This document shows positions 1-12,922 of a stretch of DNA of 64,000 nt, piece after piece. This DNA is from Synaphobranchus kaupii (lineage: Eukaryota; Chordata; Actinopteri; Anguilliformes; Synaphobranchidae), in the NCBI GenBank assembly GCA_029718625.1, contig CM056376.1:90339675-90403674 (forward strand), written 5' to 3'. A program made the position numbers and the translations under genes. A model generated the notes under the pieces. It had not been told where the DNA came from. It saw nothing but the letters and a program-made list of their open reading frames with translations, and did not search any database. How positions within the stretch are numbered: the stretch's first letter is position 1; each line of letters starts with the position of its first letter.

Positions 1-3000
1 CGTTGTAAAGGTGACTAATCAGGCTTTCCAGCGATATAAAATACAATGCCAATTGGTATTATTAAAGGGGAGGAATAATCGACCGAAATAACGTTTCCGA
101 ACTTTTTTTGAGGAGTTTATATTCTACTAGAAATTATTCTAATTAATAGTGATGCAATGGAATCAACCAAAATAACACATTTATTTCTAAAATAAAAAAG
201 TGTCACAAATATTCATACCCTTGTTTTTCTTACTTTGATCTCTCCATTCATAAGGATATCTTTCCGATATCTTTTTGGAAAAAGATTAACTTTTTAAGCA
301 ATAACTTTTTCACTGAAAAATTGCATCATTATCTAAAACTTAATTTAGAATACAATATGGACAATTGCATGTATCATTTATTTTATACCTTTTTACTTGT
401 CTTTATCAAGGGTGAGAATCATTTTGGAGGGCGCTTGGAATGGAGGTTGTTGTAACTTGTAACTGGTCGTAGCTTTAGTGTCGAAATTGACCAATTTTAA
501 GAACTCATGTCCATTATTTATTTGAAACTGCTACATACATTGCCATAGGTTATATTTGTGAATAGTCAATAGTCAGCATTTTAACAATTTGCGTAATTTG
601 TTAAATAGTTTTTGTGTTTACGATTGTATTTATCTTTCAGTGAAATAAATATGCAAATTTTTAGTTACACAAAATTAACCCCCCCCACGTGCTCAAAATA
701 TCGACCAACCTCTACCGGGCGCCACAGTTGCGTCCGCTCCACCTTCTCTGCACCAGTCCTGGATAAGCTTTTCCAGCAGAGCAAACCTATACTCAGTCCC
801 ATGGAGGATCTGGGCCAGGGAAGGGGGGCGTGTCCAAGAGCGGGTGGGGTTAGAGACCAGCATGCTCGTTTGTCTACACATCTGTCAGCTGGTGAGAGGA
901 CGTTCTCCTCCGATCAGCGTTTTGCTCCCGGGAAGGAAGTGAGAAGACACTTCTGCTGCATTGGCAAAATATCAATCATTGTAGTATAAAGGGCACTTTT
1001 CAAACCCACATAAATGAAGATCATATCCTGCATGCTTCTCTCCGATTACGGTACATAGAGAATCCCAAGAGGGCATCTAAAATGAGTGAACTAGCCTCGC
1101 CCCATTTTTGTTTCAAGAGTTCTTGGAGAGGATAAAACCAGGGTAAATGTTTGGTTGGACATGCTATGCATTTATAAATCTTGCTGGTAAGAGTCATTGG
1201 CTTGTTTCACACTTGGTACATCCCACTAAACACTTTCTCAGGGATTTTTGAATATCCATTGACTTTCTTCAGAGAGCTTAATATTCATTTCACGCCCTGA
1301 TTGGACAAGTGATAACTGAAAGGTGAATTGCTAATGATTTTTCATGCCACAATCCTCGTTTCCCTTTACATGTCCATGTCAATAGTGAGTTGAGATATAT
1401 AATCAAAATCTCTGGTGTTTTGATGATTCTACTATTTAAGAAAAAAACATTTAGTCACTGTTGCAATTGTAGGTGCTTTTGGAAACATCTCCTCATTGCT
1501 GCAGTAAATTGTGCAGAGGCCCGTGTGTTTTGTTTGCAGAGCTCAATAATAGAGATATTAATGGTCCTAACTGGATGGCCCTGGCCTTTGTCTCAGCCAT
1601 CAGTAAGTGCCTAAAGCAATTTAAAATGGATTGCCATTTCTCTGTCACAACCTGAACCAAAACAGGGTGCTCCTCATTGCTGGAGTCTGTGTGCTGTGCG
1701 TCGTATGATTGTTATTCTTATTTTCAATTTAGAAAGAATTAAAAGAAAATGGCATTTAATGAATATCTTATAACAGTGAATGTCACTTTCTCTTACTCTC
1801 TCATCCTTGAATAAATTGCATGCCTGTTACAATTTAATCCTGACTGGCTTTGCAATTGAAAAATAAGCATCCAACGCCATGGCAAGAAGAAGAAAATGTG
1901 AAAAGCAATATCACACTTTAACGTGGACCCTCATTTACTTTTATAATTTAATTATTTGTGATAATGGATGAATTTTATTATGCCTGAGACATTTGTTGAA
2001 CAATAATACAACAAGTTATGCATTTGTCCACAAGGGGATTCCTCCTAGTTTGTCTTTATTCGATGAAAGCAAAATGGAGTGGAAGGTGATTTAGCCGTCA
2101 TTGGGTGACATCAACACCCATCACATTCGACGCATCTACGGCAGCAGGCCGCTTCCCGTCTTCGTATTTCTATCGCAGTGGACCTACAGTATCTGTCTGA
2201 TTGTCCTTCACAGAGATCTGCCGCCATCAAAATATCAGAAATGTAAATTATAGCTGCTAACAAAGTAGTCTCTTGTCTTAAAAAAAGATGACAAGGGTTT
2301 GAGAACATTGTTTGTCTGGAACATGCCCGGTTCCATTTCGTTATTCTCGTCAAGGTCAGTTCCCGCAGATCTAAAACTGGTTGCAGGTGGTAGCAGGCTG
2401 ACATTTCACAGCCCACCCAGTTGTCAGCCTATTAAGGCAATTAATTTCCACTACAGCGCTCATTTGCGGAATGTCATTTATAACTACCTTTACAATTACG
2501 GTACATGGTTTCACTTCACTGTTGAGGACTGCAAAGAAGCAGAGACTCTCCTAACTTTAACTCTAATGGTAATGGTTGCTTGCTTCAAAAACTGCACTTC
2601 TATACTTGATGCTGCAAACTCAAACTTTAGCAGTCCCTCTCATGAAAGATGTTTCACTGCTGATGAAGTAAACATGTAAATTACCCAGCATTCCTTATGT
2701 CATATTTTCTAAGGACCTTTCTGTCAGATTTGTGTTTGTGATAAATGGAACATATTCTGGTAAAGTGCAAAGATGTGAGACATAATCTCAATTTCAGTAA
2801 TATTAAAAAATGTGGAAGATGATACATATCTATGGTATATACCACACACATTTTATTACAGTGGAGTGAGGTTATCTACTGAAAGTATGAGTTAGCGCTT
2901 CACTCCTGATTGACTCACTTAAATGTATTCCCTCTTACATAAATTTCTTTAGGAAAGGTTGTAACTGTCTCCAAATGTTTTCCACCAATTTTCCTGCTCC

Positions 3001-3484
3001 AAAGATGAAACAACAATAATATAGATTTGTTGTATATTTTAATAATTAAGGTTTTATAGCAAATTAAATAGGCCAGACGTACAGTTTTACCTTGCTGTGC
3101 AGACAATAAATTGTCCCTTGGGTGCTACACAAGACGTGGGACAGTATCATGACGTGTGGATTATTAGGAGACGCAGGAGCAACAGTGCCTTTGTTTGAAA
3201 AGCACCCAAAAGAGTAAGGTGGGGTGTACATCTGGCTGCAGCCATTTACAGCAAATCACCCAGCAGCCTGGCTCAGCAACACTCTGAACACTTACGTACA
3301 CTCTGAACACTCCCATTCTTCTAAATTGGGTTCATCTTCATTTAAACCAACGTGTGCAAGGTCTAAAGGAGAATCTTTAAAAAATTTGCTGCACCCAGGA
3401 TGCATGAAAAAACATGAAATTACTTTCAAAAACAATCATCGGAGCAAGTAATGTGTGAGGATGCTCACTGGAGGTACCACAAAA
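1..3484. other. Unannotated AT-rich intronic sequence
   Basis: No gene is supported here. The open frames are short and have no recognisable domains. A GC-rich patch at about 680-960 stands out against the AT-rich background, but I cannot assign it. It would fit a decayed element or a conserved non-coding segment. Confidence 0.4.
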
Positions 3485-4915
3485 TGGGCCTAATTTATCA
3501 TTCATTATCATTGTCATTCAAACCTGATTGTCAAGTGTGTGTACGACCAATTTTACGCAAATCTCCGGATTTATCAGAATAAACGTGGGTGTACGGCACG
3601 ATGAAATCTCATGACAGCTCTTGACTTTACGTACGCTTTTTTCCCAGTGGCGAGGTAGTGACATTGCATGCAATGACCAGCGAGGGCACACTAGTTGTGC
3701 AGCCTAAATAATGAAAAAAATTACTTTTGTTTGGAGTCAACAGATGAAAATGAAAAAGGTTCTTTTGTAAAACGTAGGTTTTGTGAGCTTAAACATGAGA
3801 TTTCGCCTTAATTGAGCAGCTGATCATAAAAAGGGCGAAATAATGTCAAAGGTATGCCATTTCTGAAAATATTAAAAGCCGTTAATGCATCTAGGCAATA
3901 TTTTAAAATGCACTAGTCCTACAAGTTGCGGCTCCGGACATAGCCAACGTTATGTAGCTTAATTGGCAAAAATAATATCTGAATAAGGTCATTTTTTATA
4001 AGTTGATTTTTAATTAGACACCACTATTAGTTGCTCATCACGTGTAACCTAAATGTAGCATGAAGCATGAGCCGGTTAAAATAAAATGAAAAGGCCTCTG
4101 TGTAAGGATTTATTGGAGACAGCCATATGAAAATATTAACGCATCACCAGTCATGTCGTATGAAAGGTGCAAAAATGTGACCTTTTCTATTTCTTTTATG
4201 AGTGGATCTAGCTTCATTAGCTTATAACACCTAACAAACGTCACACCCCGGTGTGAGAGAACAGTTGATCCCTCCAGTGTAAGTGGAAAAAGATGCTGGT
4301 GGGGCAAGTCACTGCCGTCTTCTATCGCCCCTTCCAGGGCCACTTTCCCAATGATATCCCCCATCCTCTCGTCTGCAGTTGAGAGGTCCGGGATGCCATT
4401 TTCTCCACCTGTACCACCAGAACCTTTTTTGTGAAGGGTTATGTTTTTTTAATTTTTTTATCTCAGCTGTAGGTCACTAGGAAGCACTATTTACAGCCCT
4501 GGTTATCCTCTGTCACATAGTGGCTTTAGAGCTAGGCCACACACTACTACTAACACTCCCAAAAAATGTTTATTTTCATGTTCATTCAGAAGCATTTCAA
4601 TTTCACCCTCACAGAAAAATTCTTCTTTGCCCGCCATGGCCTATAATACAAAAAAAAACATGTAGGCATGTGTGTTTTAAAAGAGGTGCCCTTGCCAAAT
4701 ATGGTAATAAATGGGCGTGCGAGTATTGCACTTCATAATGACGTGCATGCGCTTCCTGATATACGATCAAGTCTGATTTATAAACCTTTAAATTAAACAA
4801 ACACATTTACGTTTAGGTCAGTGGTTTACACATGTTTGATGAATCGCATGTGAGATTTTCATGTGCAAGTTGCTATGCTGAACGCTATTTTTTACGATCA
4901 GATTAAATGAGGCCC
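3485..4915. mobile_element. Non-autonomous Harbinger-like element with remnant ORF
   Basis: The left end reads TGGGCCTAATTTATCA and the right end, read on the other strand, TTGGGCCTCATTTAATC, giving imperfect inverted ends about 1.4 kb apart. Inside, on the minus strand, a short open stretch (about 4110-4425) reads GENGIPDLSTADERMGDIIG and continues as an acidic and hydrophobic segment. This looks like decayed transposon protein, possibly the Myb-like partner of a Harbinger element, but no catalytic motif is present. Target duplications are not clean. The Harbinger assignment rests on end similarity and is tentative. Confidence 0.4.
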
Positions 4916-5699
4916 AATGAGTGTAAAATGAAACAGGAAACACAGAAAAAGAATGTTGGAAGCAGGGTTTGTCACTCGTGTGGGTCCCACGTAAGCCTAC
5001 TGACTACTACCTGCATATGTCAGATGTATCAGAAGAAACCTGGTATTTTCAATTGATGAATCATCGATGCAACATCTGATGTAGCCATGCAGCTTTTAGC
5101 GATCACATGACTTTGTCTGACTTTACTGATTGGCTCTGCAAGCCTAACTGTGAAGGGGAAGGTTTGAATTAGTCATCCACTGAAGTAATAAACAGGTAGC
5201 ATGAACACGTGGGTGGAGGGAGGAGTGCAAACCTGCGTCCTTGTCAATGCTGCTTACTCTAATAATGAGCGGACCGAGCTTGTATGTAAACAAATTAACT
5301 TAGAGATGTACAATTGCCATGACGGCGAATGCAGACCGACGGACAAGTTAGTGGTGGTGGTACTGAAATGTGTTACAGCCGGCCGCTGTGGACTTGTGCT
5401 TCTTCAAGCAGGTGAAACAGGGTTGCCATGGTGATAGTGCATTTAAGAAAGATTATGGAAGAAGACCACACTGCAATGTAAGCCAGTGTAACGCCGGCAC
5501 ATAATGAAATAAAGAAGAGGATTTGGCCAAGACCCTTTTATCGGAATGGCAGGAGCTCTTTTCAGTTACGCTGCACTGACTCCTTAACGCTGTCCTGTTG
5601 CAGGTTTGCTCCAAGTGTGTTTAGACTGGGCAAAGATTCCTCAAAACAACTACTCAAACATATTTTGCAAAACACAGCTTGCAGGTCCTAATATTTTAA

Positions 5700-7475
5700 A
5701 GGTGCAGTCTTAATTTATTGTACGTAACAGTATAGGTGTCTAAAGATAAATTGGGAATATACAATATCTAGGTTAGATTTAGAATATTTACTGTAGCAAC
5801 CAGTTCATGGTCAAAACGCAAGCCATCGCAACCAAAAAACAAAGCTTTTAAAGACTGAAAGTGTATGGTACTACAGGTGGGTGAAACTTAATTTATTGTC
5901 TGGAATAATTTAATTTATGTTTTTGTAAAAATTGTTATTTAATTGTTACATACTTTGGTTTAAATTCATGAATTGAGTCTGGTTACTAATACATGCTTAG
6001 ATTGTCTTATTTCACCCTCAGGTCATTTTCTGAGTCAATCAAGATGATATCCCAAATGATGAAAATAGATGATAACCTCTCTTAGTTCTGTAAAATAAAG
6101 ATCCAACTGGAAACTATTTTCTGCTTTAAGAAAGCCTTCTATTTCACTGGTACTGTGAAACACTGCCCAGGTCACACACAGTGGTATAGACTGTAGGAGG
6201 TTTCTGCATCTATTCTGGCATGAGGTGAGAAAGATTGACTGGTTGTTGAGTTTATCCTGGCCAGTATTTTCCTGTGACAGACCCTAGCAGACCTTGTCAC
6301 TCTGCAGATAGTCTTGTCGACCCCTGGCGGAGGGAGTCGGAGGAAAAAGACAAGAATAAGAATACTGACAGTGTTGACTATGGAAAATGGTGGTTAAGGA
6401 GTGGGGCTTGTATCTGGAAGGTTTTGGAATTAATTTCCAGGCTGAACTGTCGAACAGTTGAGAAAGACTCCTTAACAGTCTGAATTTAATATATAAGATG
6501 TGTTCGGGATATTTCTGGGTGTGACACTCTTTTCTGTGGGCAGTGGGGAGGGGTGGGTGTGGCTACAAAGCTTGTGGGGTGGGATCAGGTTTCTGCGGAG
6601 CGTTAGCTAGCTAATGCAATGGCAGAGGTGAAAAAGTGCAAGACAGCGAAGACAAACAACAAGCCGACAGCACATAGTCAAGATGCAGAGTCAACCTAGG
6701 ATTTGCTTTTCCTCGATAGCGACAGCTGAAGCTTAACAAGGCAACGTGGTCTCACGTGGACTTGTCACATAGCGACGCTTCTGCCCAAGCGTCGCTATGT
6801 GACGCCAAAGGTAGCCTTTTGCGTCGTATATTGACGCAGCCTTTTGCGTCGTATATTGACGGTTGTGGCCACATAATTTGTCTTTGGTTGTGGCACTTCA
6901 GTATTATGCTTTTTTTTTCTTCATCTGGTAGAGAGTTACGTGAACTCTTGTGGTCGGGCTCGCCCACTATCTTAACAGTTCGGGCATGAGCCCGAGTTAC
7001 ATGAACTCCTGTGAGGTTATGTTTAGGGGTTGGGGGTGGGGTACGGGAATCACGAACTCAGAAAGATCTACACGCACACGGCGAAGACTGAGCGGGCATG
7101 CTCGCAGTCGGTTATCATGAGCAAAGCCTTCGCCATAGTAGGATTCGTAAATTTGCGACAAGTGCGTCAAATAATGACGCAAAAGGCCTCCTTCTGCGTC
7201 TAAAGGATGACGCCGTAGGAGCTGCCCAAGCGTCGCTATGTGACGACTTGGGAGTGAGACCAGGCTGAACAAGGGGTTGAAAAGCGATGCAGATTTGGTG
7301 TGTTTTCTGTTGGTCCTGCAAGATAACATTACCTTTAGCTATCCAGCTAGCTACAATAGATAGCTAGATGGCCATAGTCCGGTACCTTAAGTGGGCGCGA
7401 TTGAGGACGGAGGAGCAGACTTTGATTGTAAACACAGAACCACAGCAAGGCTAAAAAACCCTGCATAGTGCACCT
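5700..7475. mobile_element. Possible TTAA-type (Kolobok-like) non-autonomous element
   Basis: TTAA at 5696-5699 is followed by AGGTGCAGTC. The right end reads CATAGTGCACCT and is followed by CTAA, so the ends match imperfectly (AGGTGCA shared) and the target site is one base off TTAA. The interior has no coding domain. It holds a palindrome cluster between about 6764 and 7250, described separately. The boundaries are uncertain. Confidence 0.28.
6764..6803. repeat. Perfect 17-bp inverted repeat (hairpin)
   Basis: The arm GTCACATAGCGACGCTT at 6764-6780 is followed by a 6-base loop and its exact complement at 6787-6803. A second copy of one arm with the same flank (GCCCAAGCGTCGCTATGTGACG) lies near 7224-7245. 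Between them are further short motifs built on GCGTC...GACGC, for example GCGTCGTATATTGACGC twice in tandem near 6818-6860. This is probably the fold of a MITE rather than a regulatory site. Confidence 0.6.
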
Positions 7476-10400
7476 CTAACACTGATTTCCTATGTAATGA
7501 TGACTTGGATTCAGTCGACACTCAGCCTCAACTTTGACATGCATAAATGCACATGTTAGCGTTTCCTTTGCAAACATATTTTGAAAGTTCATCTGTATTT
7601 ACTAAATTGTGTTTGTGGAAAATGAACACTTGCATTTACTTGTAAGTCAAACCGTGGATATGGATGCTAGCTGTGATCATTAACAAAATACTGTATGAGG
7701 AAGAGTGAGGGAGAGAAGAAGAATTGTGGGGGTGTTTATCCATGACCAGGGCAAGAGGTATGCATGCAGCCGTTTAAATCGGGGGCTTGGAGCGAATGCA
7801 AACCAGCAATATTGACTAATGACGAGGGAGCTAGAGGAGCAACTCTGACAGCGGGAGTTGGAGAGAGATGGCTGACACAAGGCCGTGACTGGAGAGGCCG
7901 TGATAGCTGGAGGACATAGAAAAGGAGTACTAACGGTGCTGACCACAGGCCCGTGGACAGGAGAACACAGAGAGCTGTCTGCCAGCTGAGGAGTAGAGAG
8001 AGTGTACACTGAGGGAGAAAGAGTGTGGACAGTACTAAGCAGTCAGTAATGAGCACACACAGTAGAAGGCCCAGGAAATAGGAATGTTGGGCGATTTGTT
8101 GTGGTTGCCGTGGGATACAGATAAGACGTGTATCGTCTCTTATTGTTAATAGAGGGTTTACATGTGCTGCATGTGCACCGAATACCAACTACAGAGAAAG
8201 GGTGCCTCCATTTTGGGCTCGAGGGTACACTGTAACTCAATCAGAACCCATCCTGTTCATAAACTCCCGTAGGCTGTTTTCTGTTATGGGAGAAACATAT
8301 GGGTATAAAGACGTGCAAATAAGAAATTATACATAGCAAATAGAAAACGTAATAATTTATGGAAAGCTGGACTAATGAATTTGCAGCAGACTGAGGAGGG
8401 ACTGTTTGTCTGTGAGGTTTATGTTAATTATGTACCTGTATCATTAGTAATGCTAAACCAATGCACTTTAAAACAAAAAGGGGGGGGGGGGGTGGGTGTT
8501 GAGTGTCACCTGTAACATCTGTGTCTCAAATAAATAATTGCACAAAATCTCTTGTTCGTTAAGAGGGACAGGGACAGTAAAAACTGAAAAGGTAAACACA
8601 TTAGTTTGTTTTCAACTTGCCAGTCTTAAGCTTTTTTAGTTATTAAATGGAAAATGATGACACACTTTGGTATGCTGCTGTCACCATATATACTAGGAGT
8701 TCATGGCATGGGGCCGATGTTAATAACCAATTTTTGGCTGGTAATATTGGCTGATACTGCCAGGACTGGTTTTACATTATCGCACAAATATGTCCTGCAA
8801 CCAAGTTTCCACATCCATGGAGGTGTAAGATGAGCAGAGACCTCAACTTATGAAGGAAAAAATGAAACTCAGTTTATTTGCATAATAAATATTTCAACTT
8901 ACTCAGCTTACTTGCTTATTATTAAGCAGATTGCATGAGTCTACAGAGACACTGAACCTCTGTACAGCTTTGTGTGTTTGCTTTAAGCCGTTATTAGTAA
9001 TTACCAATCATCCCTTTTATTTACAACCTTAATATCCCTAATATCATCACCCTCACTCTGACAAGACTTTGTTTAAATACTGTTTTTATTGGTTGGTTGT
9101 TATGGTTGAGTGTATTCATTGCACAGGGGGCTTTTTGTATTAAACACTGTTATTCAAATGATGAGTTAGGAAATGACTCGGTCATTGGATCCCAGAGGAC
9201 TAAGACAGGAGTTACTTTATAATCATAAAATGTATGTTTTATGATCATAATTATAAGTGGCATGGTCCGCCTCTTTTCTTACCAAATTTGTTGTTTACAT
9301 TGGATATTCTTTTCACATTATTTTGACACATTTTGACATTAACACAACACAAAATCCCAGAACAGATAACAGGCACGTTTTTATTTGAACATACAGTATA
9401 TTCATGTTTAACTTTCCCTCTAGGGCAAATCCTCATGAAGACTCATGTTTAACCCTACCAAAATAATGATAAAATTAGCAAGCAGCTGATGGAAAAGATA
9501 CAAAATAACATTGAGCACAACCCAAGTTGGGAACTCTCTGTAACGCTAAGCCACTGCAGAAATACCTTTTGAGGCAAGTCTCTTCATCAGTTTTAAAAAG
9601 CTGGCTTTCACTGACGTGTGTAAAATTACTTATGTTGCTGCCAGGGCAATTGTAGCCACATCAAATTCTGTAGAAAGAGATCAACCATGAGCACCAGGAT
9701 AAAAATCCATTGTACAATTTTGTGTAGTGTAGAATGCTATGGATTTTTTTTTAAATATCTGCATGGTGTGCAAAGTTGGCTACTGTACCGTAAATCTATT
9801 TGAGGTTGTTGAATATTGGGCATGTTCGGGTATTTAGCTGACTTCTATCTTTAAGATTGTTTAGAACCTGGCATCTATGGCATCTAGACTTTTTCCAGTC
9901 TATAAACTTGTCGAAAGTACACTTTCCATGGCATTGTATAAACATTGTACAATCTGTACAATCATTCCTTTGGCACCAGGCTTGACACACTGCTAGATAA
10001 TGTAAGTACAATTACAAGCCTTGATGGGCACAATGGCCTGTTTTCCTCACCAAACATTCAAATGTTCTTATGTTCTTAATTTAGATGTATTGTGTTGGGG
10101 TCTGCTGGATCGCATTTCTTGTCGTAGTTATATTTCCAGGTGCGACTGAATGCAGGATGGCCGAGTTCTCACCATGAACGGAAATAGAATAACAATAACA
10201 GACTGGTAGGGTTGCCAAAACTCCAAGCTTGGACTTGGGAATGGGTATGTGACTGCCGGAAAGTATAAACCCATGACTCTTATAACTATGAATTATACCC
10301 CGTGATTTTATTTCATTTATCTTGTGTATTTTTGTGGCAATAATGCTCTGACCCCCCATGAAATGTAAAGTAGTAATCCTCATTTACAATGCATTATTTC

Positions 10401-10908
10401 ATTCATTTTGAATAAAACAGTGCTGAAAACAGGACCCGTAGCTCTTATTTTGCACTGCATACTTGTTTTGTATGCTGCCTACTTGTACATTGGGCACTAT
10501 CAGGCATTGCCAGACCAATATGAATGGCGAATATTGCTAAACAATCCAGTAGCCTGACATGAATGAATCTTTCTTGAATGTTTTGGAGATGGGCAACATT
10601 CTCAATAGCAGCCACCATGTCTCCTGTCATTTTATGAACAAATGTCCATGTCCACCAGCCTTTCAAGCATAAAATGGACTGCTCCATTGACATATGCCTG
10701 CACATTAAAATATGTCAAATGTAATACAGTAGAGGTAATACACTGTAGTTCAGACGTGCACCCTGTGAAAGGCTTATTGGCCTCCTCTCCCTGTTGAAAA
10801 TGTGTATGATAGACGCAGTTGTTTATCTCTCATGATTATGTTGCACCTGCTGCTTAGCGTCTTTCATCATGACCAGTCTGTGGTGCAGAACGTGATGGGC
10901 TTCCAGTC
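7476..10908. other. Unannotated intronic sequence
   Basis: No gene is seen. 7690-8240 is strongly purine-rich on the plus strand, which explains long open frames on the minus strand. A G-run lies at 8480-8492. Near 10020-10080 a stretch (CACAATGGCCTG, then ATGTTCTTATGTTCTT) resembles the 3' tail of a widespread vertebrate LINE/SINE family. It is too short for a firm call. Confidence 0.35.
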
Positions 10909-10916
10909 CTTGTAGC

Positions 10917-11109
10917 CAGAGGTGGAAATCTAGGGGACATAAAGTAAAGGTCCTGCCATGTGTTTCTTCCACCTATATACGCAGCCAGCTGATTTCACTA
11001 ATTAGTTCTACCTCCTCGCTGAAGAATTATGTTAATTAGCAAATCCAGGTGATTGGAGCAAAATACTGGGGAGGACTTTTACTTTATGTCCCCTGGATTT
11101 CCACCTCTG
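10917..11109. mobile_element. hAT-type MITE, 193 bp
   Basis: The ends are long inverted repeats beginning CAGAGGTGGAAATC and ending in the complement, continuing inward through GGGGACATAAAGTAAA. The element is flanked by an exact 8-bp duplication, CTTGTAGC, at 10909-10916 and 11110-11117. An 8-bp duplication with CAG-type ends is the hallmark of hAT transposition. The element has no coding capacity and must have been moved in trans. Confidence 0.88.
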
Positions 11110-11800
11110 CTTGTAGCTCATTCGAGAAGCCATTTGTATCTGATTAATCCTTTGCTTTGAGATATTTCTGCATCTCTCCCACCTCTCACGGTGTTTGGTC
11201 TCACCGGTTTTTTGCCATTCTGTGGGAGCCACTCTACTGGTGCTCTTTCGCACTCATCACTGTGCGTGCGCTCATGGCGTCTTTGACTACTCCTTCAGTG
11301 GATTGGTATCCAGGCAAAAACAAATTTGTTTGGAAAGAAAGGGCTCGGACAGTTTGAAGAGGAATTAAATGTTCTCAAGCGCTCAGCGTTTTGCGCTTTT
11401 GTGTTTTCCAGACCTTGGGGATGTAGATGCACCGTATCTCCGAGACAGCTTTTAAATCAAGTTTCACACACGTCTGTTCATCTGCTCTCAAATATCCCTT
11501 GGCATCGCAGGATTGATATAGACACATTACAAAGCCATTATCTCGGAGCCGAAGCCGACTGTGTGATTCCAGACTGAACAATTGTGTTTTGTTATTCCTC
11601 AGTTGTTGTGAGTCATTTCTACCTGTGTTATTGCCAATAATGTTGACAGGTCCTCAGATGACTTACATTACATTCTCTTAATACTGTGTGTCTGTGTGTG
11701 TGAGTGTGTGTGTGGGTTACTGTAATCTAATGTTTTCTGTGAAGGGTAGCTACATGTAACGTTTCTGACTGATGGTAAAGCTGAAGAGGTGTACATTTAA

Positions 11801-12918
11801 AGGATAAGTTCGCTATTTTGGACCTTGGACCCTATTTGCGGTCTGTCTTCCATGAGCCTGACACATTGAGTCCATATTTTCGCTGATCGGTCCAGTATTG
11901 AGCTAGCTACAGATTTCCTGTAGGCTCTCACTGGGCTACAATAGAAGTCAACGGGGCAATTAGAAATGTTATGGAAAAACAACGAGAAATGTGCTTTTAT
12001 AGCTCAGTGTGTATTCTTACGGTCTCAGTATGCTCTCCTGTGAAATGTAGGCTATCGCAAACGCAAACCGAACGTTGAAACAACAGTTCCATTTGAAACA
12101 GAGCTATTTCTCCGACCGCACTACCTCGCACTGTAAACTTCCGCAGTCTAGCTACGTTGTAGAGAGGCCGCTTGAAAAGCAGTTGATCACAAATCCTGAC
12201 CTCCCGTTGGAGTTTACTAGCTAGTAGCCTACAGCAGAACTATTTGTAGCGCAGTGTTTGTAGTCATCATTTGTAATAATTTACATTACCTGCGCAACTT
12301 CAGCCTCTCTCTCTTCTCTTGCTCTCTTATCATCCATCTCTTGTAGTTCCGTGTTCGTGTATTCTGGCTCAAATCTGTAGCCAGTAACGTCAATGTCAAA
12401 ATCGAATTCTTCGTCTTCGTAATCATTATAGTCATCCATCATCCAAGTTTTTTTGTGGAAATTGTAGCCTACGTTGCTGCAGGTAAACAAACGCAGACTG
12501 CTCACATAGATAGTTTCGTAAACGGCCGGCACACCTTCCCGCTCCCCCACCCCCGACACATAGTACTCCGCGGGAGCAGCGAAAACAAGCAACAGAGAAA
12601 TGCTTACTTCCAAGCCATGCCAAGCACGTAAAAATGTTCGGATTGAGATACATTTCACAGGAGAGCATACTGAGACCGGTAACAATACACCCTGAGCTTC
12701 CCGTCTCATTTATTGTACATGAAAGCACATTTATCGTTGTCTTTCCATAACATTTCTAATTGCCCCGTTGACTTCTATTGTAGCCCAGTGAGAGCCTACA
12801 GGAAATCTGTAGCTAGCTCAATACTGGACCGATCAGCGAAAATATGGACTTAATGTGTCAGGTTCATGGAAGACAGACCGCAAATAGGGTCCAAGGTCCA
12901 AAATAGCGAACTTATCCT
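11801..12918. mobile_element. Kolobok-like element with TTAA target sites
   Basis: TTAA at 11797-11800 and at 12919-12922 flanks inverted ends of about 180 bp that begin AGGATAAGTTCGCTATTTTGG. The arms are nearly identical, with a few substitutions such as TTGAGTCC against TTAAGTCC. TTAA duplication is shared by piggyBac and Kolobok elements. The internal exon described separately favours Kolobok-type relatives. No DDE transposase is present, so this copy is non-autonomous. Confidence 0.75.
12290..12442 (-). pseudogene. First-exon remnant resembling P2X7-type proteins carried by Kolobok elements
   Basis: On the minus strand a stretch starting at two adjacent ATG codons (12437-12442) reads MDDYNDYEDEEFDFDID, then a segment with YRFEPEYTNTELQEMDDK and a charged run ending EVAQ. 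It stops at CAG followed by GTAATG, a plausible splice donor at 12289. The acidic start, the YxFEPEYT core and the charged helix resemble the N-terminus of the P2X7-intracellular-domain-like proteins that occur with Kolobok transposons; that link is from memory of the family and is unproven. The remaining exons are absent between the two ends, so this is an isolated exon inside a deletion derivative. Confidence 0.5.
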
Positions 12919-12922
12919 TTAA

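Noticed and set aside
7680..8240. Overlapping minus-strand frames of 65-150 residues with hydrophobic, Leu-rich content
   Set aside because: They follow from a purine-rich plus strand, and three frames are open at once. No domain or splice signals support a gene.
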